A stretch of DNA of 64,000 nucleotides, from contig CAZDIJ010000001.1 in assembly GCA_964505475.1 (NCBI GenBank), forward strand, positions 62,001 through 126,000, read 5' to 3'. Positions within the stretch are counted from its first letter, which is position 1. Each line of letters starts with the position of its first letter. The notes beneath the pieces are model-generated. The model ran no database searches. It was given only the letters and a program-made list of their open reading frames with translations, and was not told the DNA's origin. This DNA comes from JAGXQV01 sp964505475. Lineage in GTDB: Bacteria; Pseudomonadota; Gammaproteobacteria; Burkholderiales; Sulfuricellaceae. The translations under genes were made by a program, and so were the position numbers. Shown here piece after piece: positions 45,770 to 54,304 of this stretch.

Positions 45770-47749
45770 TCAACCTGCCTCGCCCGCCCCATCAATGCGC
45801 CAGCCCGCCCGTTCCTCCAGGCTGGCGATGAGTTCCGGCCGGGCGCTGGCGATCTCCGGGCGGGCGCGCAAGGCCAGCGCCAGCACCGCGTGCAGGTTGA
45901 GCGCCTTGCCGCGGCGCCGGTCTTCTTCATAACGACGGACAAAGTCCGGCGGCAAGCGCAGCGTCCAGTTGTCCTCGTTCACCGTTCCGGGCGCGTTATA
46001 AATATCCTCCATACCGAACAGATCGGCGAAGAACACCATAACGTGGCGGGCGGGGCTGAGAAACAGCTCCGCCACCTTGGCATGCGCCAGCCGGCGCGGG
46101 TCGGCGGCGAGGACGGAGGCCAGGGAGGCCGGATCGACGGGACGCAGGCGGCGGGCGAGATAGGCGGCCTGCCTGGCGCCCTCTTCCCGCTCCGTCCAGT
46201 GCTTCACCAGGCGCCAGATGGGCGGCGTATCGTGATTGCCCACCATGACCCAGTCGTGCCGGTGCGCATTCTCGCTGCGGTAGACATCCGCGGGATCGTC
46301 GAGATTGGCCTTCTGCGTCACCCGGAAACGCCCCAGGCCGTGCCGCATGCGCACCTGCTTGAGGGGCAGCGTCTCGGTGGACAGCACTTCGCAAAGAATA
46401 TCCTCCTTGCGCCGGCCATGGACGCGCACCTGCTCCATGAGGGTGTCCATCAGCAAGGCATAGCGGTTCTCATGCTCGGGCGACAGTTCCCGCACCCAGT
46501 CGTCGGCATAGGAAGGCCGCTCGCTGTTGCGCTGCTCCGGGCGCACGATGGCGTGGCGGGCGAGACCGAGATGCTCGGGCAGATCCGGGGGAGAGAACAG
46601 CCGCGCCCCGTTCTGCACCGCGTGATAAGGATCGGGATTGTCCGCCCGGTAGACCCAGGGACAGACCAGGCCATGGGGGTGATCCAGGCGCAGGCCGTCG
46701 AACTCCGCCAGCATCTTGCCCAGGCGTTCGGCGATGAAGCCTAGCGCCGGGCCGGGACCGCCCGCCGGATCGAGATAATGAGCCGGATCCAGCACCGGGT
46801 AGTTCCAGGGTTGCCCCTCGCTATTGGTGCGGCTGGGCGGCGCGCCCATGTAATAACCGTGCAACAGCAGGTCTTGGCGACTCCAGGCGTCGCGCAGGGA
46901 CAACCCCACCTGCACGTCGCCGTATATCCTGAGACCCAGAGCCTGCATGCGCCCCCGGAAAGTCCGGTGCTGTTCAAGCAGGATGAGCTGGATCAGCGCA
47001 TAGCGCTCCAGCAGGCTACCGTGGCTTTGCTCCAGCATCCGCCGGCGCTGCTCGCCGGCCGCGGCCGGCGAGACCGGCAGCACCCGGTCCAGCGCCCCCA
47101 TCCCTTCCTGCGGCCATTGCCGCCAGGGAAGCAGGCCGTACTCGATGCTCAGCGCCTCGTACAGGGCATCGTCGCGCAGCCAGCGGTTCTCCCGCCAGAG
47201 CGCCGCGCGCGCCGCGGCGAGCCGCAAGGCGACCGGTTCGCGGCGCCGCAAGGCCGCATCGAAACGCCGGTGGATATCCTCGGCGGCTTTCGCATAGGCA
47301 TCGAAGGCATAACGGTAGGCGACTCGCCCCCCATCGGGACGGGGATTGCCCTCCACCATCGCGCCCCAGGTCTCCTCCCCTAGCAGACCGCCCCACTCGG
47401 CATCGCGGGCAAGCGCCCTCAAGTCCAGTGAAAAGACGCTGCGGGAAAAAAGCGTACCGTCGTAAGGCGAGGGATTGACCGGGGAAGTATGCCCCTGAGG
47501 CCCCAGTTGCAGACCGGTAAACCCCAGGGAACGGGCAAACGTGGCCAGCGCCAAGCCCCCCGCCCCATAAGGGCTGCCGCGCCCGGCGTCTTCGCCGGCC
47601 ACGCCCGGAAAACTCGCATCGTGCACCGCCAGCAGAAAGTCCGGCTTATCCAGCAGCCGCAACGCTTCGGCAATGGCGGGATCGGGCAGGAAATGCGGCG
47701 CCGCTCCCGGCGAGTTAAACATTTGAAGTTTGTTATGGGAATAATCCAC
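45770..47749 (-). CDS. Divergent GH77-type 4-alpha-glucanotransferase
   Basis: This 659-residue protein keeps the MalQ order of motifs but in altered form: YGDVQVGLSLRDAWSR, nucleophile Asp356 in FDGLRLDHPHGL, presumed acid/base Glu454 in DILCEVLST, and Asp507 in GNHDTPPIW. The Asp-to-Glu distance is 98, against 48 in the MalQ half of the fusion, so the barrel carries an insertion. It probably transfers alpha-1,4-glucan segments, but specificity is unclear. It converges on the amylosucrase gene, 18 bases apart. The start is uncertain: GTG 47749 or ATG 47722, neither with a clear ribosome site. Confidence 0.75.
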   Translation of the reverse strand: MDYSHNKLQMFNSPGAAPHFLPDPAIAEALRLLDKPDFLLAVHDASFPGVAGEDAGRGSPYGAGGLALATFARSLGFTGLQLGPQGHTSPVNPSPYDGTLFSRSVFSLDLRALARDAEWGGLLGEETWGAMVEGNPRPDGGRVAYRYAFDAYAKAAEDIHRRFDAALRRREPVALRLAAARAALWRENRWLRDDALYEALSIEYGLLPWRQWPQEGMGALDRVLPVSPAAAGEQRRRMLEQSHGSLLERYALIQLILLEQHRTFRGRMQALGLRIYGDVQVGLSLRDAWSRQDLLLHGYYMGAPPSRTNSEGQPWNYPVLDPAHYLDPAGGPGPALGFIAERLGKMLAEFDGLRLDHPHGLVCPWVYRADNPDPYHAVQNGARLFSPPDLPEHLGLARHAIVRPEQRNSERPSYADDWVRELSPEHENRYALLMDTLMEQVRVHGRRKEDILCEVLSTETLPLKQVRMRHGLGRFRVTQKANLDDPADVYRSENAHRHDWVMVGNHDTPPIWRLVKHWTEREEGARQAAYLARRLRPVDPASLASVLAADPRRLAHAKVAELFLSPARHVMVFFADLFGMEDIYNAPGTVNEDNWTLRLPPDFVRRYEEDRRRGKALNLHAVLALALRARPEIASARPELIASLEERAGWRIDGAGEAG

Positions 47750-47898
47750 GAAATATCGTTTTCCCGCCGACTGGCCGTTTACACAAAAATCTCATATCCC
47801 CTGTTGCCGGAGATACTCGGAGCTTGTCCGTAAAGCGGCTTGACGAGCCGGCAAGCACCGGCTTTCATGAAATTTATTTAGACGATTTTTGACATCGG

Positions 47899-47914
47899 CT
47901 TGGCGGAGAGGGTG
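47899..47914. repeat. Distal attachment site (direct repeat of tRNA-Ser 3' end)
   Basis: CTTGGCGGAGAGGGTG here is identical to 54099-54114, which covers the 3' end of tRNA-Ser. Homology to the tRNA stops after these 16 bases, as expected for a crossover core left at the far end of an integrated element. Confidence 0.85.
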
Positions 47915-48032
47915 TCCGTTTTCTGTCCATTTCACCCTGTCTCAGCCTGTACGAAAACATATTTTATTCAATAATTTGCCTGTTTGCAACTGTTCCAGCT
48001 TGCATCATCTTGACGCATGTAATAGCATATCC

Positions 48033-48054
48033 TTTGAGGGGTACTTTGAGGGGT
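48033..48054 (+). promoter_or_regulatory. Integrase arm-type sites, left pair
   Basis: Two copies of TTTGAGGGGT occur 12 bases apart, 6 bases before the integrase ATG. The same pair with the same spacing occurs at 54036-54057 near the other end. Such paired decamers are what arm-binding domains of P4-type integrases recognise. The second copy also serves as the integrase ribosome-binding region (GAGGGGTAGGAA), which would allow autoregulation. Confidence 0.7.
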
Positions 48055-48059
48055 AGGAA

Positions 48060-49292
48060 ATGCCAAAGTTGGCTGCGGAACTATCCGCCATTGAAGTGGG
48101 ACGCCTGACCACACCAGGTTATCACCGTGTCGGCGGAGTCACCGGCCTGATCTTGCAGGTTGTCGAAACCGGCGCACGTAGCTGGATTCTCAGCGTGACA
48201 GTGGGCGGGAAGCGCCGAGAGATTGGGCTGGGGGGCTATCCCACGGTCACGCTTGCAGGCGCGAAGGAAGCCGCCCGTATTGCTCGCATCAAGATCAAGG
48301 ACGGCATCGACCCGGTACAGGATGCCCGAGCAAGGCGCAGTGAGCTTGCCGCCGCCCGTGCCGCCGCCATGCCATTCAGAGAAGCCGCCGCCGCATACAT
48401 CGCCGCGCATGAAACCGGCTGGAAGAACGCGAAACATGCGGCGCAATGGGGCGCAACGCTCGAAACCTACGCCTTCCCCATCATCGGCAAAATAGTCGTG
48501 GCCGACATCGAGACATCGCACGTCATGCGCGTGCTGGAGCCTATCTGGACAACCAAGACGGAAACGGCAAGCCGACTGCGCGGGCGCATCGAGTCAATAC
48601 TGGGCTGGGCGACGGTTCGCGGCTACCGCAAGGGAGATAACCCGGCACGCTGGCGCGGCCACCTGGACACCCTGCTACCCGCTCGCGGCAAGGTTCAAAA
48701 AGTGGAACATCATGCGGCGCTGAGTTACAAGGAGCTTTCAGGATTCATACTCGCATTGCAGAAACAGGCCGGAATGGGCGCACGCTGTCTGGAGTTCGTC
48801 ATTCTGACGGCTGCCCGGTCTGGCGAGGCTCGCGGCGCAACATGGGCAGAGATCGACCTGGACGCCGCAGTCTGGACAATTCCGGCCACGCGCATGAAGG
48901 CAGAGAAGGAACACCGCATACCGCTATCAGATTCCGCACTGGCGATACTCACGGCGCTGCCGCGCATGGCGGGGACTGATCTGGTTTTCCCGAACACGAA
49001 AAACGCGCCGCTCAGTGACATGACACTAACCGCCGTCCTGCGCCGCATGGCCGTTGACGTAACCGCGCACGGCTTCCGTTCCACCTTCCGCGATTGGGCA
49101 GGCGAGACTACGGCCTATCCGCGTGAGGTGATCGAGCACGCGCTGGCGCATCAACTCAAGGACAAGGCAGAAGCTGCCTATGCTCGCGGTTCGCTGTTCG
49201 ACAAGCGCCGCCGACTCATGGGCGACTGGGCGAAGTTTTGCAGCACTGTGGCGACCGCCGCCAGTGTGACCCCGATAAGGAAAACGGCATGA
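48060..49292 (+). CDS. int: P4-type tyrosine integrase
   Basis: This 410-residue site-specific recombinase has an N-terminal DUF4102 arm-binding domain (about 1-90, KLAAELSAIEVGRLTTPGYHRVGGVTGLILQV), a central SAM-like core-binding domain, and a catalytic domain with TAARSGEARGATW (first Arg), TAHGFRSTFRDW (His-x-x-Arg) and the Tyr in KAEAAYARGSLFDKR. It would integrate at the tRNA-Ser 3' end. It lies just inside the distal attachment site and overlaps the next gene by 4 bases. Confidence 0.95.
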   Translation: MPKLAAELSAIEVGRLTTPGYHRVGGVTGLILQVVETGARSWILSVTVGGKRREIGLGGYPTVTLAGAKEAARIARIKIKDGIDPVQDARARRSELAAARAAAMPFREAAAAYIAAHETGWKNAKHAAQWGATLETYAFPIIGKIVVADIETSHVMRVLEPIWTTKTETASRLRGRIESILGWATVRGYRKGDNPARWRGHLDTLLPARGKVQKVEHHAALSYKELSGFILALQKQAGMGARCLEFVILTAARSGEARGATWAEIDLDAAVWTIPATRMKAEKEHRIPLSDSALAILTALPRMAGTDLVFPNTKNAPLSDMTLTAVLRRMAVDVTAHGFRSTFRDWAGETTAYPREVIEHALAHQLKDKAEAAYARGSLFDKRRRLMGDWAKFCSTVATAASVTPIRKTA

Positions 49293-49906
49293 TCGAGGAA
49301 ACGCCGAAGAACCCCATCTTCTTTGACCCGCTCCAACGTGCTCGCAACAAAAAGCGCGAAGCGTTCTACCGGGAACGGGCTGCCGCTGCCTTGGCCGATG
49401 AAAATATTTCGGCCACTGACGATATGCTGGACGGCTTGGCTAACATCGGGCGGAGATCGGAGGGCGGAGCCATGCCGAGCATAGTGCCCGCGTTTCATCT
49501 AAACCACATTGATCGCTGTAACCGTATCAGGAGCGAAGCTAGCCGCGTTAGCCGCGCCTTAAACAATTTGGCGACGGCTTGGAATGGCATCACGATGGAC
49601 ACGCAATGGGAGATCGGAGAAGAGATCGAAAGTAATGGAATGGCCGCCGAAGACGTGGGAAAAGCGATCAATCTACTTTCCGAAATCGTCGATAGGATAG
49701 CCAGCGAACCGCCCATTAAAAAAATCCAGGGCAACCGGCAGAAGCCACGCGCCGCATGGATTCTGTTGACATGGCAGACCATGAAAAGCACGGGAAATTC
49801 AATGGATATGCGGGTGGCTTCCCGCGTTATTTCCAAGGTTTTCGACGGTGACGACAAGCAAGCCGAAAGCGTCTATCAGACGATCCGAAACAGCGAAATC
49901 CGGTAA
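49289..49906 (+). CDS. Unknown protein coupled to the integrase
   Basis: This gene encodes 205 residues with a charged N-terminus (LQRARNKKREAFYRERAAA) and helical sequence throughout. No signal peptide, membrane segment or known motif is seen. The ATG overlaps the integrase stop (ATGA) and follows AAGGAAAA, supporting a real coupled gene. About 140 AT-richer bases follow before the next gene. A recombination directionality or regulatory role would fit its position, but nothing in the sequence shows it. Confidence 0.6.
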   Translation: MIEETPKNPIFFDPLQRARNKKREAFYRERAAAALADENISATDDMLDGLANIGRRSEGGAMPSIVPAFHLNHIDRCNRIRSEASRVSRALNNLATAWNGITMDTQWEIGEEIESNGMAAEDVGKAINLLSEIVDRIASEPPIKKIQGNRQKPRAAWILLTWQTMKSTGNSMDMRVASRVISKVFDGDDKQAESVYQTIRNSEIR

Positions 49907-50043
49907 GAAATTATTTTCTGAAAACAAGATATTTTGACCACTTTTTGCTGTCCCTAAAATCTGTTTCACGCTGATTATTCGCGTGGCACTGGAAAGCAAA
50001 GCGTACCTTTCAGAAGTCTGTGCCATGCGGAGGAGTAACACGC

Positions 50044-50265
50044 ATGGCACAGACCACCACCCCGCCCGCCGTTCAGCAGTTCGACACTGCCCCCGATAGT
50101 TCACTGCTTAGCCTCGCAGATGCTACCGCCATCGCACGGCGGAGCCGCGCAAGTTTGTACCGACACTTCAAAGCCGGAGAGCTTACCCTTGTAAAAGTTG
50201 GCAACTCAACCCGCATCCGTGTTGGCGAGTTGCGCCGCCTGATTGGGGCGGAGGTGGCGAAATGA
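50044..50265 (+). CDS. AlpA-like helix-turn-helix protein
   Basis: This 73-residue protein has a MerR/AlpA-type HTH: LLSLADATAIARRSRASLYRHFKAGELTLVKVGNSTRIRVGELRRLI. AlpA-like proteins in P4 and PICI elements act as excisionases or activators of the element's genes. GGAGGAG precedes the ATG. The stop overlaps the next start (ATGA). Confidence 0.8.
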   Translation: MAQTTTPPAVQQFDTAPDSSLLSLADATAIARRSRASLYRHFKAGELTLVKVGNSTRIRVGELRRLIGAEVAK

Positions 50266-50477
50266 GCGCCGCCAACGACACCCACCGTCCGCCTTTAGCC
50301 TACTTAGACAAAGGCTACCACTGGCTTTGCCCATTTGATTTTGAGCGCGTGTGCGTTTCGACCTGTATGGCCTGGCGAAACCTGCACGGCGGTGGGGAAG
50401 ACTACGGTTATTGCGCCCGAATTTCGGGCGAGCACGGGCATGACAACGAAGGCCAGTGGGGTGACTACGATGATTGA
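50262..50477 (+). CDS. Small unknown protein of the satellite element
   Basis: This gene encodes 71 residues, rich in aromatic residues and Cys/His (YHWLCPFDFERVCVSTCMAW, then DYGYCARISGEHGHDNEGQWGDYDD). The four Cys and several His could bind a metal. It is squeezed between the AlpA-like gene and the primase with overlaps on both sides, which argues that it is translated. Confidence 0.55.
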   Translation: MSAANDTHRPPLAYLDKGYHWLCPFDFERVCVSTCMAWRNLHGGGEDYGYCARISGEHGHDNEGQWGDYDD

Positions 50478-52839
50478 AGCCCTGAAACCTCATCACCAGT
50501 TCATCCTGTTCCGCACCACGCCCAGCCAGACGCGCCCCGGCAAGGCCGATAAAATCCCCTGTGGAATTACCGGCAAGCCATGCAACGCCCAAGACCCCGC
50601 TAACTGGTTGAGCGCGGAAGCCGCGCAGGCCGCCGCTAAAGCCCTTGGGCTAGGCGTGGGATTTGTTTTGACTCCAAGCGATCCATTTTTCTGCCTGGAC
50701 TTAGACGCCTGCCGCGAGGGGGATGGGTGGAGCGCCGGGGCGCTTGCTCTCGTTGCTCGATTCCCCGGCGCTTGCGTTGAAGTCTCGCAGTCCGGCAATG
50801 GACTGCACGTCTGGGGCAGTTACACGGGCGCAACTCGCCAACACGGATGCCGTAATGCCGCGTATTCGGCAGAGCTTTACACCAGCCGCCGATTTGTCGC
50901 CCTAGGCCATCCTGGCGCGACTGGCGACGCGGGCGCCGATTGCACCGCCGCGCTCAACACTGTGGTTGCGGAGCTTTTCCCGCCGACCACGACCACCACG
51001 ACCACCACGACCGCCACAACCACACGGACGGACGGCGGCACCGATCCTGCCGACGACGAAGCCCTGATTGCGCGGATGCTTGCCGCCCCGCAATCGGCGC
51101 AGGCGGCCTTCGGCGGGAAGGCGAGCTTCCAACAACTCTGGGACGCCGACGCCGACGCCTTGGGGCGGGCGTTTCCCGATGCTGGCGGGAGTGGCCGCGC
51201 CTTTGACGCCAGCGCCGCCGACGCCGCGCTTGCCCAGCATTTGGCGTACTGGACGGCCAACGATGCCGCCCGCATGGGACGCCTGATGCACCGTTCAGCG
51301 TTGAAGCGCGACAAATGGGAACGCGCCGATTACTTACAGCGCACGATTCAAAAAGCCACTGAGCGACAAGGCAACGTGTGGCAACCACAGGTGGGCAGGC
51401 AAGCGGCGACCGCTTCCGGCTGGAACATCGCCCCGTTTGAGGATTGCACCTCGCCCGACCTCAGCCACGACCAGCTAGCGCTTGATCTGGGTCATGCGGG
51501 ATGGGCAAAAGACGCCCGCCACGTACCGGCATGGGGATGTTGGTTGTTTTGGAACGGCACGCGCTGGGCGAAGGATGAGCGCTTGCAGGCCATGACGGCA
51601 ATCCGGGATTACCTGCGCGCCAAGGCGGGGCAGCTTGTCGAGTGGTCAGAACGCAAGGCCGCCCAACTCACTCCCGATGAAGCGCAAAAGCTGCTGACCG
51701 GGGCAAAACGCAAGGCCGCCGATCTGCGTAGCGCCCCGATGCGCGCCGCTGTGGAGCTCACCGCCCGAAGTAACGAAGACCTTGTGGCGGTGGTGGAACA
51801 GTTCGACGCCTCGCCCGATCTGCTGGGCGTACCTTCCGGCGCGGTCGATTTGCAGACCGGCGACCTACGCGCCCCCGACCGTGCCGACTACACGACCAAG
51901 AGCGCAGCAATCGACCCGGCACCGACAGGCACATCCGCACCCCTGTGGTTATCCTTCCTCGCTCGCGTGTTCGACGGCGACCGGGAAATGATCGGCTTCG
52001 TTCAAAGGGCGGCAGGCTACGCGCTAACCGGCCACACGCGAGAACAAAAACTGCTGTTCCTTTACGGCAACGGCGCGAACGGAAAAAGCGTCTTTTTGAA
52101 CACGCTCCAATACCTGCTTGCCGATTATGCCAAGCGCGCCCCGGCGGAAACCTTCTTGGACTCGAAGGGTGAACGACATCCTACCGAACTTGCAGGCTTG
52201 CGTGGTGCGCGCCTTGTGGTGGGCAGCGAGTTGCCGCCTGGGCGCACTTGGAACGACGCCGTTATCAAGGATTTGACCGGCGGCGACGTAATCACAGCGC
52301 GCTACATGAGGGGCGACTTTTTCGAGTTCACCCCGCAATTCTCGTTATTCATCGCGGGCAACCATCTACCCACTTTTCGGGGCGTTGATGAAGCCATCCG
52401 CCGCCGTGTTCTCCTCGTTCCATTTACCGTGACAATCCCCGCCGGGGAGCGTGACCCGGAATTACCCGACAAACTCAAGGCCGAAGGCGGCGCGATTCTT
52501 CGCTGGTGCATTGATGGCGCTGTAGCATGGTATCGGGAAGGATTGAATCCGCCGGCCAGCGTGACCGCCGCCAGTGCCGATTATCTCGACGGCGAAGACC
52601 TGCTGGGCGAATTCTTGACCGAGTGCCTGGCGCAATCGACAGGCAACAGCGCGAAAATTGCGGACGTTTATCCGCGCTTCGTTGGCTGGGCGGCACAGCG
52701 CGGCCTGCATACGCCGTGGTCACAACATGCGCTGACTCGGGCGCTTGGTGAACGTGGCTTGTCTGTGAAGCACAAACGGGACGGGCGGCACCTGCTCGAC
52801 CACGCGCTACAAGCCCCTGTGTGGGGCGGGACGGGGTAG
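50470..52839 (+). CDS. Primase-helicase of P4/D5 type
   Basis: This 789-residue replication protein has a primase-like N-terminal part (FVLTPSDPFFCLDLDACREG, SGNGLHVWGSY, SAELYTSRRFVALGH) typical of bifunctional DNA primase/polymerase-like domains. A Thr-rich linker follows (nucleotides about 50985-51025), then a D5_N/SF3-type helicase with Walker A GNGANGKS, VVGSELP and LFIAGNHLPTFRGVDEAIRRRVLLVPF. It would replicate the element from its own origin. The ATG at 50470 overlaps the preceding gene by 8 bases; an upstream in-frame ATG at 50440 is possible. Confidence 0.9.
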   Translation: MIEALKPHHQFILFRTTPSQTRPGKADKIPCGITGKPCNAQDPANWLSAEAAQAAAKALGLGVGFVLTPSDPFFCLDLDACREGDGWSAGALALVARFPGACVEVSQSGNGLHVWGSYTGATRQHGCRNAAYSAELYTSRRFVALGHPGATGDAGADCTAALNTVVAELFPPTTTTTTTTTATTTRTDGGTDPADDEALIARMLAAPQSAQAAFGGKASFQQLWDADADALGRAFPDAGGSGRAFDASAADAALAQHLAYWTANDAARMGRLMHRSALKRDKWERADYLQRTIQKATERQGNVWQPQVGRQAATASGWNIAPFEDCTSPDLSHDQLALDLGHAGWAKDARHVPAWGCWLFWNGTRWAKDERLQAMTAIRDYLRAKAGQLVEWSERKAAQLTPDEAQKLLTGAKRKAADLRSAPMRAAVELTARSNEDLVAVVEQFDASPDLLGVPSGAVDLQTGDLRAPDRADYTTKSAAIDPAPTGTSAPLWLSFLARVFDGDREMIGFVQRAAGYALTGHTREQKLLFLYGNGANGKSVFLNTLQYLLADYAKRAPAETFLDSKGERHPTELAGLRGARLVVGSELPPGRTWNDAVIKDLTGGDVITARYMRGDFFEFTPQFSLFIAGNHLPTFRGVDEAIRRRVLLVPFTVTIPAGERDPELPDKLKAEGGAILRWCIDGAVAWYREGLNPPASVTAASADYLDGEDLLGEFLTECLAQSTGNSAKIADVYPRFVGWAAQRGLHTPWSQHALTRALGERGLSVKHKRDGRHLLDHALQAPVWGGTG

Positions 52840-52956
52840 CGCGGGCAATATCTCTGGAGCTTTTGCGTCCGGCCACCGCTTAGTGTCCCATGGACAGAAT
52901 CTTTTGGCTGTACAGCCGTATCAAAATGGTGAATCAAAAAATTCGGAGGTAATCAA

Positions 52957-53358
52957 ATGGCTGGGGTTAAAGGAATGAAAGGTGGCGGCGGCAAGCGACC
53001 TGGGGCTGGAAGAAAACCATCGCCGAAAATTCTGATGCCCGAGGTGGCCGCACCACCAACGGACGACGCGACCGACAACGCAACACCCGTAATTGAGATT
53101 CAGCGAAGCGACGAGCCTGCCTCCCTGGCATTCCTGCGCGCTGTGATCGAGCATCCCGGCGTTGACGTGCGCCTCCGCCTGGAGGCCGCCAAGGCGCTCG
53201 CCCCATACGAAGCAGTCCGCAAGGACGCGGCCGGGAAGCGCAAGGACGCGGCAGACGCGGCGAAAAAGGCCGGAACCGGGAAGTTCGCACCGAGCGCACC
53301 ACCCCGAAGCGCCACCGTTTTGCCGTTCCAGCCGAAGAACGACGGCGACCGGGAATAA
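52957..53358 (+). CDS. Phage small-terminase-like protein
   Basis: This 133-residue protein has the N-terminus GGGGKRPGAGRKP, the middle ASLAFLRAVIEHPGVDVRLRLEAAKALAPYEAVRK, and the end GKFAPSAPPR. These three blocks in this order resemble one family of phage terminase small subunits, which recognise the packaging site. The resemblance is from memory of family patterns, not a search. GGAGGT lies 6 bases before the ATG. No large terminase is present, so it would act on a helper phage's packaging motor, as in PICI satellites. It might alternatively be a generic DNA-binding protein. Confidence 0.6.
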   Translation: MAGVKGMKGGGGKRPGAGRKPSPKILMPEVAAPPTDDATDNATPVIEIQRSDEPASLAFLRAVIEHPGVDVRLRLEAAKALAPYEAVRKDAAGKRKDAADAAKKAGTGKFAPSAPPRSATVLPFQPKNDGDRE

Positions 53359-53529
53359 CCGACCACGCCGGTCAAATAAATCCAACTTGTGTGGCGCGTG
53401 ATTTGCTTGAATATTGGTCACTAACCAGACGAACATCGTGATGGATGCATTTTCAGACGGTTAGTGACCGCAACCAAGCAACGTCCATTCCGCCCAAGTT
53501 TCTATTATCACCACGATGGCCACCACAGC

Positions 53530-53606
53530 CACCAGACCGCGCCCGCCACGCCACCGACACAAAACCCCCACCCAACCCCGCCGAACGCAACAGCGGCGAT
53601 CCTGGC
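53530..53606. repeat. Direct repeat unit A
   Basis: This unit of about 75 bp recurs at 53897-53971. The two share the start CCACCAGACCGCGCC and an identical 27-bp end at 53580-53606 (core GAACGCAACAGCGGCGATCC). The copies flank the iteron-like inverted repeat, 365 bases apart. Confidence 0.75.
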
Positions 53607-53702
53607 AAGCCCTGGCCGCAAAACGTAACGACCTGCATAACGTAACGTACCGCCCCGCCGTGGCCGAACTGATCGAAGCGGGGATTTTTATTCACAGGGG
53701 GG

Positions 53703-53804
53703 TGTGACTGTTTGTGACTGTTTTTTACTTATTATCCGCCTATGAAAAATTCCTCAAAATTCTATATACGGTCTATATAGAGAAAACAGTCACAAACAGT
53801 CACA
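53703..53804. repeat. Iteron-like inverted repeat, candidate replication origin
   Basis: TGTGACTGTTTGTGACTG begins a 21-bp arm (53703-53723) that is repeated perfectly inverted at 53784-53804. Each arm is itself two tandem copies of a TGTGACTGTT unit. The 60 bases between are AT-rich and centre on CTATATA/TATATAG. Tandem and inverted short repeats around an AT-rich core are the layout of origins served by P4-type primase-helicases. Confidence 0.6.
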
Positions 53805-53896
53805 GGGGGACATCGAAGCGGAATATTTCGGCGGCACCTGTGAATGAAATGGCGCGTGGTGGGAGGCTTGGCGACCGTTGCCATGTGCCACGGCGA

Positions 53897-53971
53897 CCAC
53901 CAGACCGCGCCTACCACGCTGCCGACGCTTTCCCCAGCCAGACGCGCCGAACGCAACAGCGGCGATCCTGG
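53897..53971. repeat. Direct repeat unit B
   Basis: This is the second copy of the unit at 53530-53606, with the identical 27-bp end at 53945-53971. Confidence 0.75.
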
Positions 53972-54035
53972 ACGGCCACGCACACCACAATGGCGACCGC
54001 CACCCCTCTACCGGGAAGAATTTAAGCATTTTATT

Positions 54036-54057
54036 TTTGAGGGGTTTTTTGAGGGGT
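54036..54057. promoter_or_regulatory. Integrase arm-type sites, right pair
   Basis: Two TTTGAGGGGT copies 12 bases apart match the pair before the integrase gene in sequence, spacing and orientation. They lie about 42 bases inside the tRNA-proximal attachment site. Confidence 0.7.
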
Positions 54058-54098
54058 AGAAAATAAAAATGCGCCCGAAAGCGCGTGTTTATTGATGT

Positions 54099-54190
<92 letters not shown>

Positions 54191-54304
54191 CAAGGAAGCC
54201 GCGAATTTTACCAGAATGACCGCGTCTCGCGCTACTGCCATTTTATCGGCGGATCGTATCCGCCTGGGATGGCCGCATCCGGCGACCGGTTACGCCGAAG
54301 ACCA

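Larger units (their letters stand above)
53359..54098. other. Repeat-rich non-coding end of the satellite element
   Basis: About 740 bases follow the terminase-like gene with no convincing gene. Short open frames here are Arg/Pro/Thr-rich and share sequence only because the DNA itself is repeated. The stretch holds two 75-bp direct repeats, an iteron-like inverted repeat with an AT-rich centre, and the right pair of integrase arm sites. An origin, a packaging site or a small RNA could lie here. Confidence 0.6.

Noticed and set aside
53445..53707. Two overlapping short open frames (66 and 63 codons)
   Set aside because: Both are Arg/Pro/Thr-rich, lack a ribosome site and derive their shared motif from the DNA repeat; a small real gene at 53516-53707 cannot be fully excluded.
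53714..54025. 103-codon open frame beginning in the iteron arm
   Set aside because: The GTG start lies inside the inverted repeat, there is no ribosome site, and the second half is repeat-derived.
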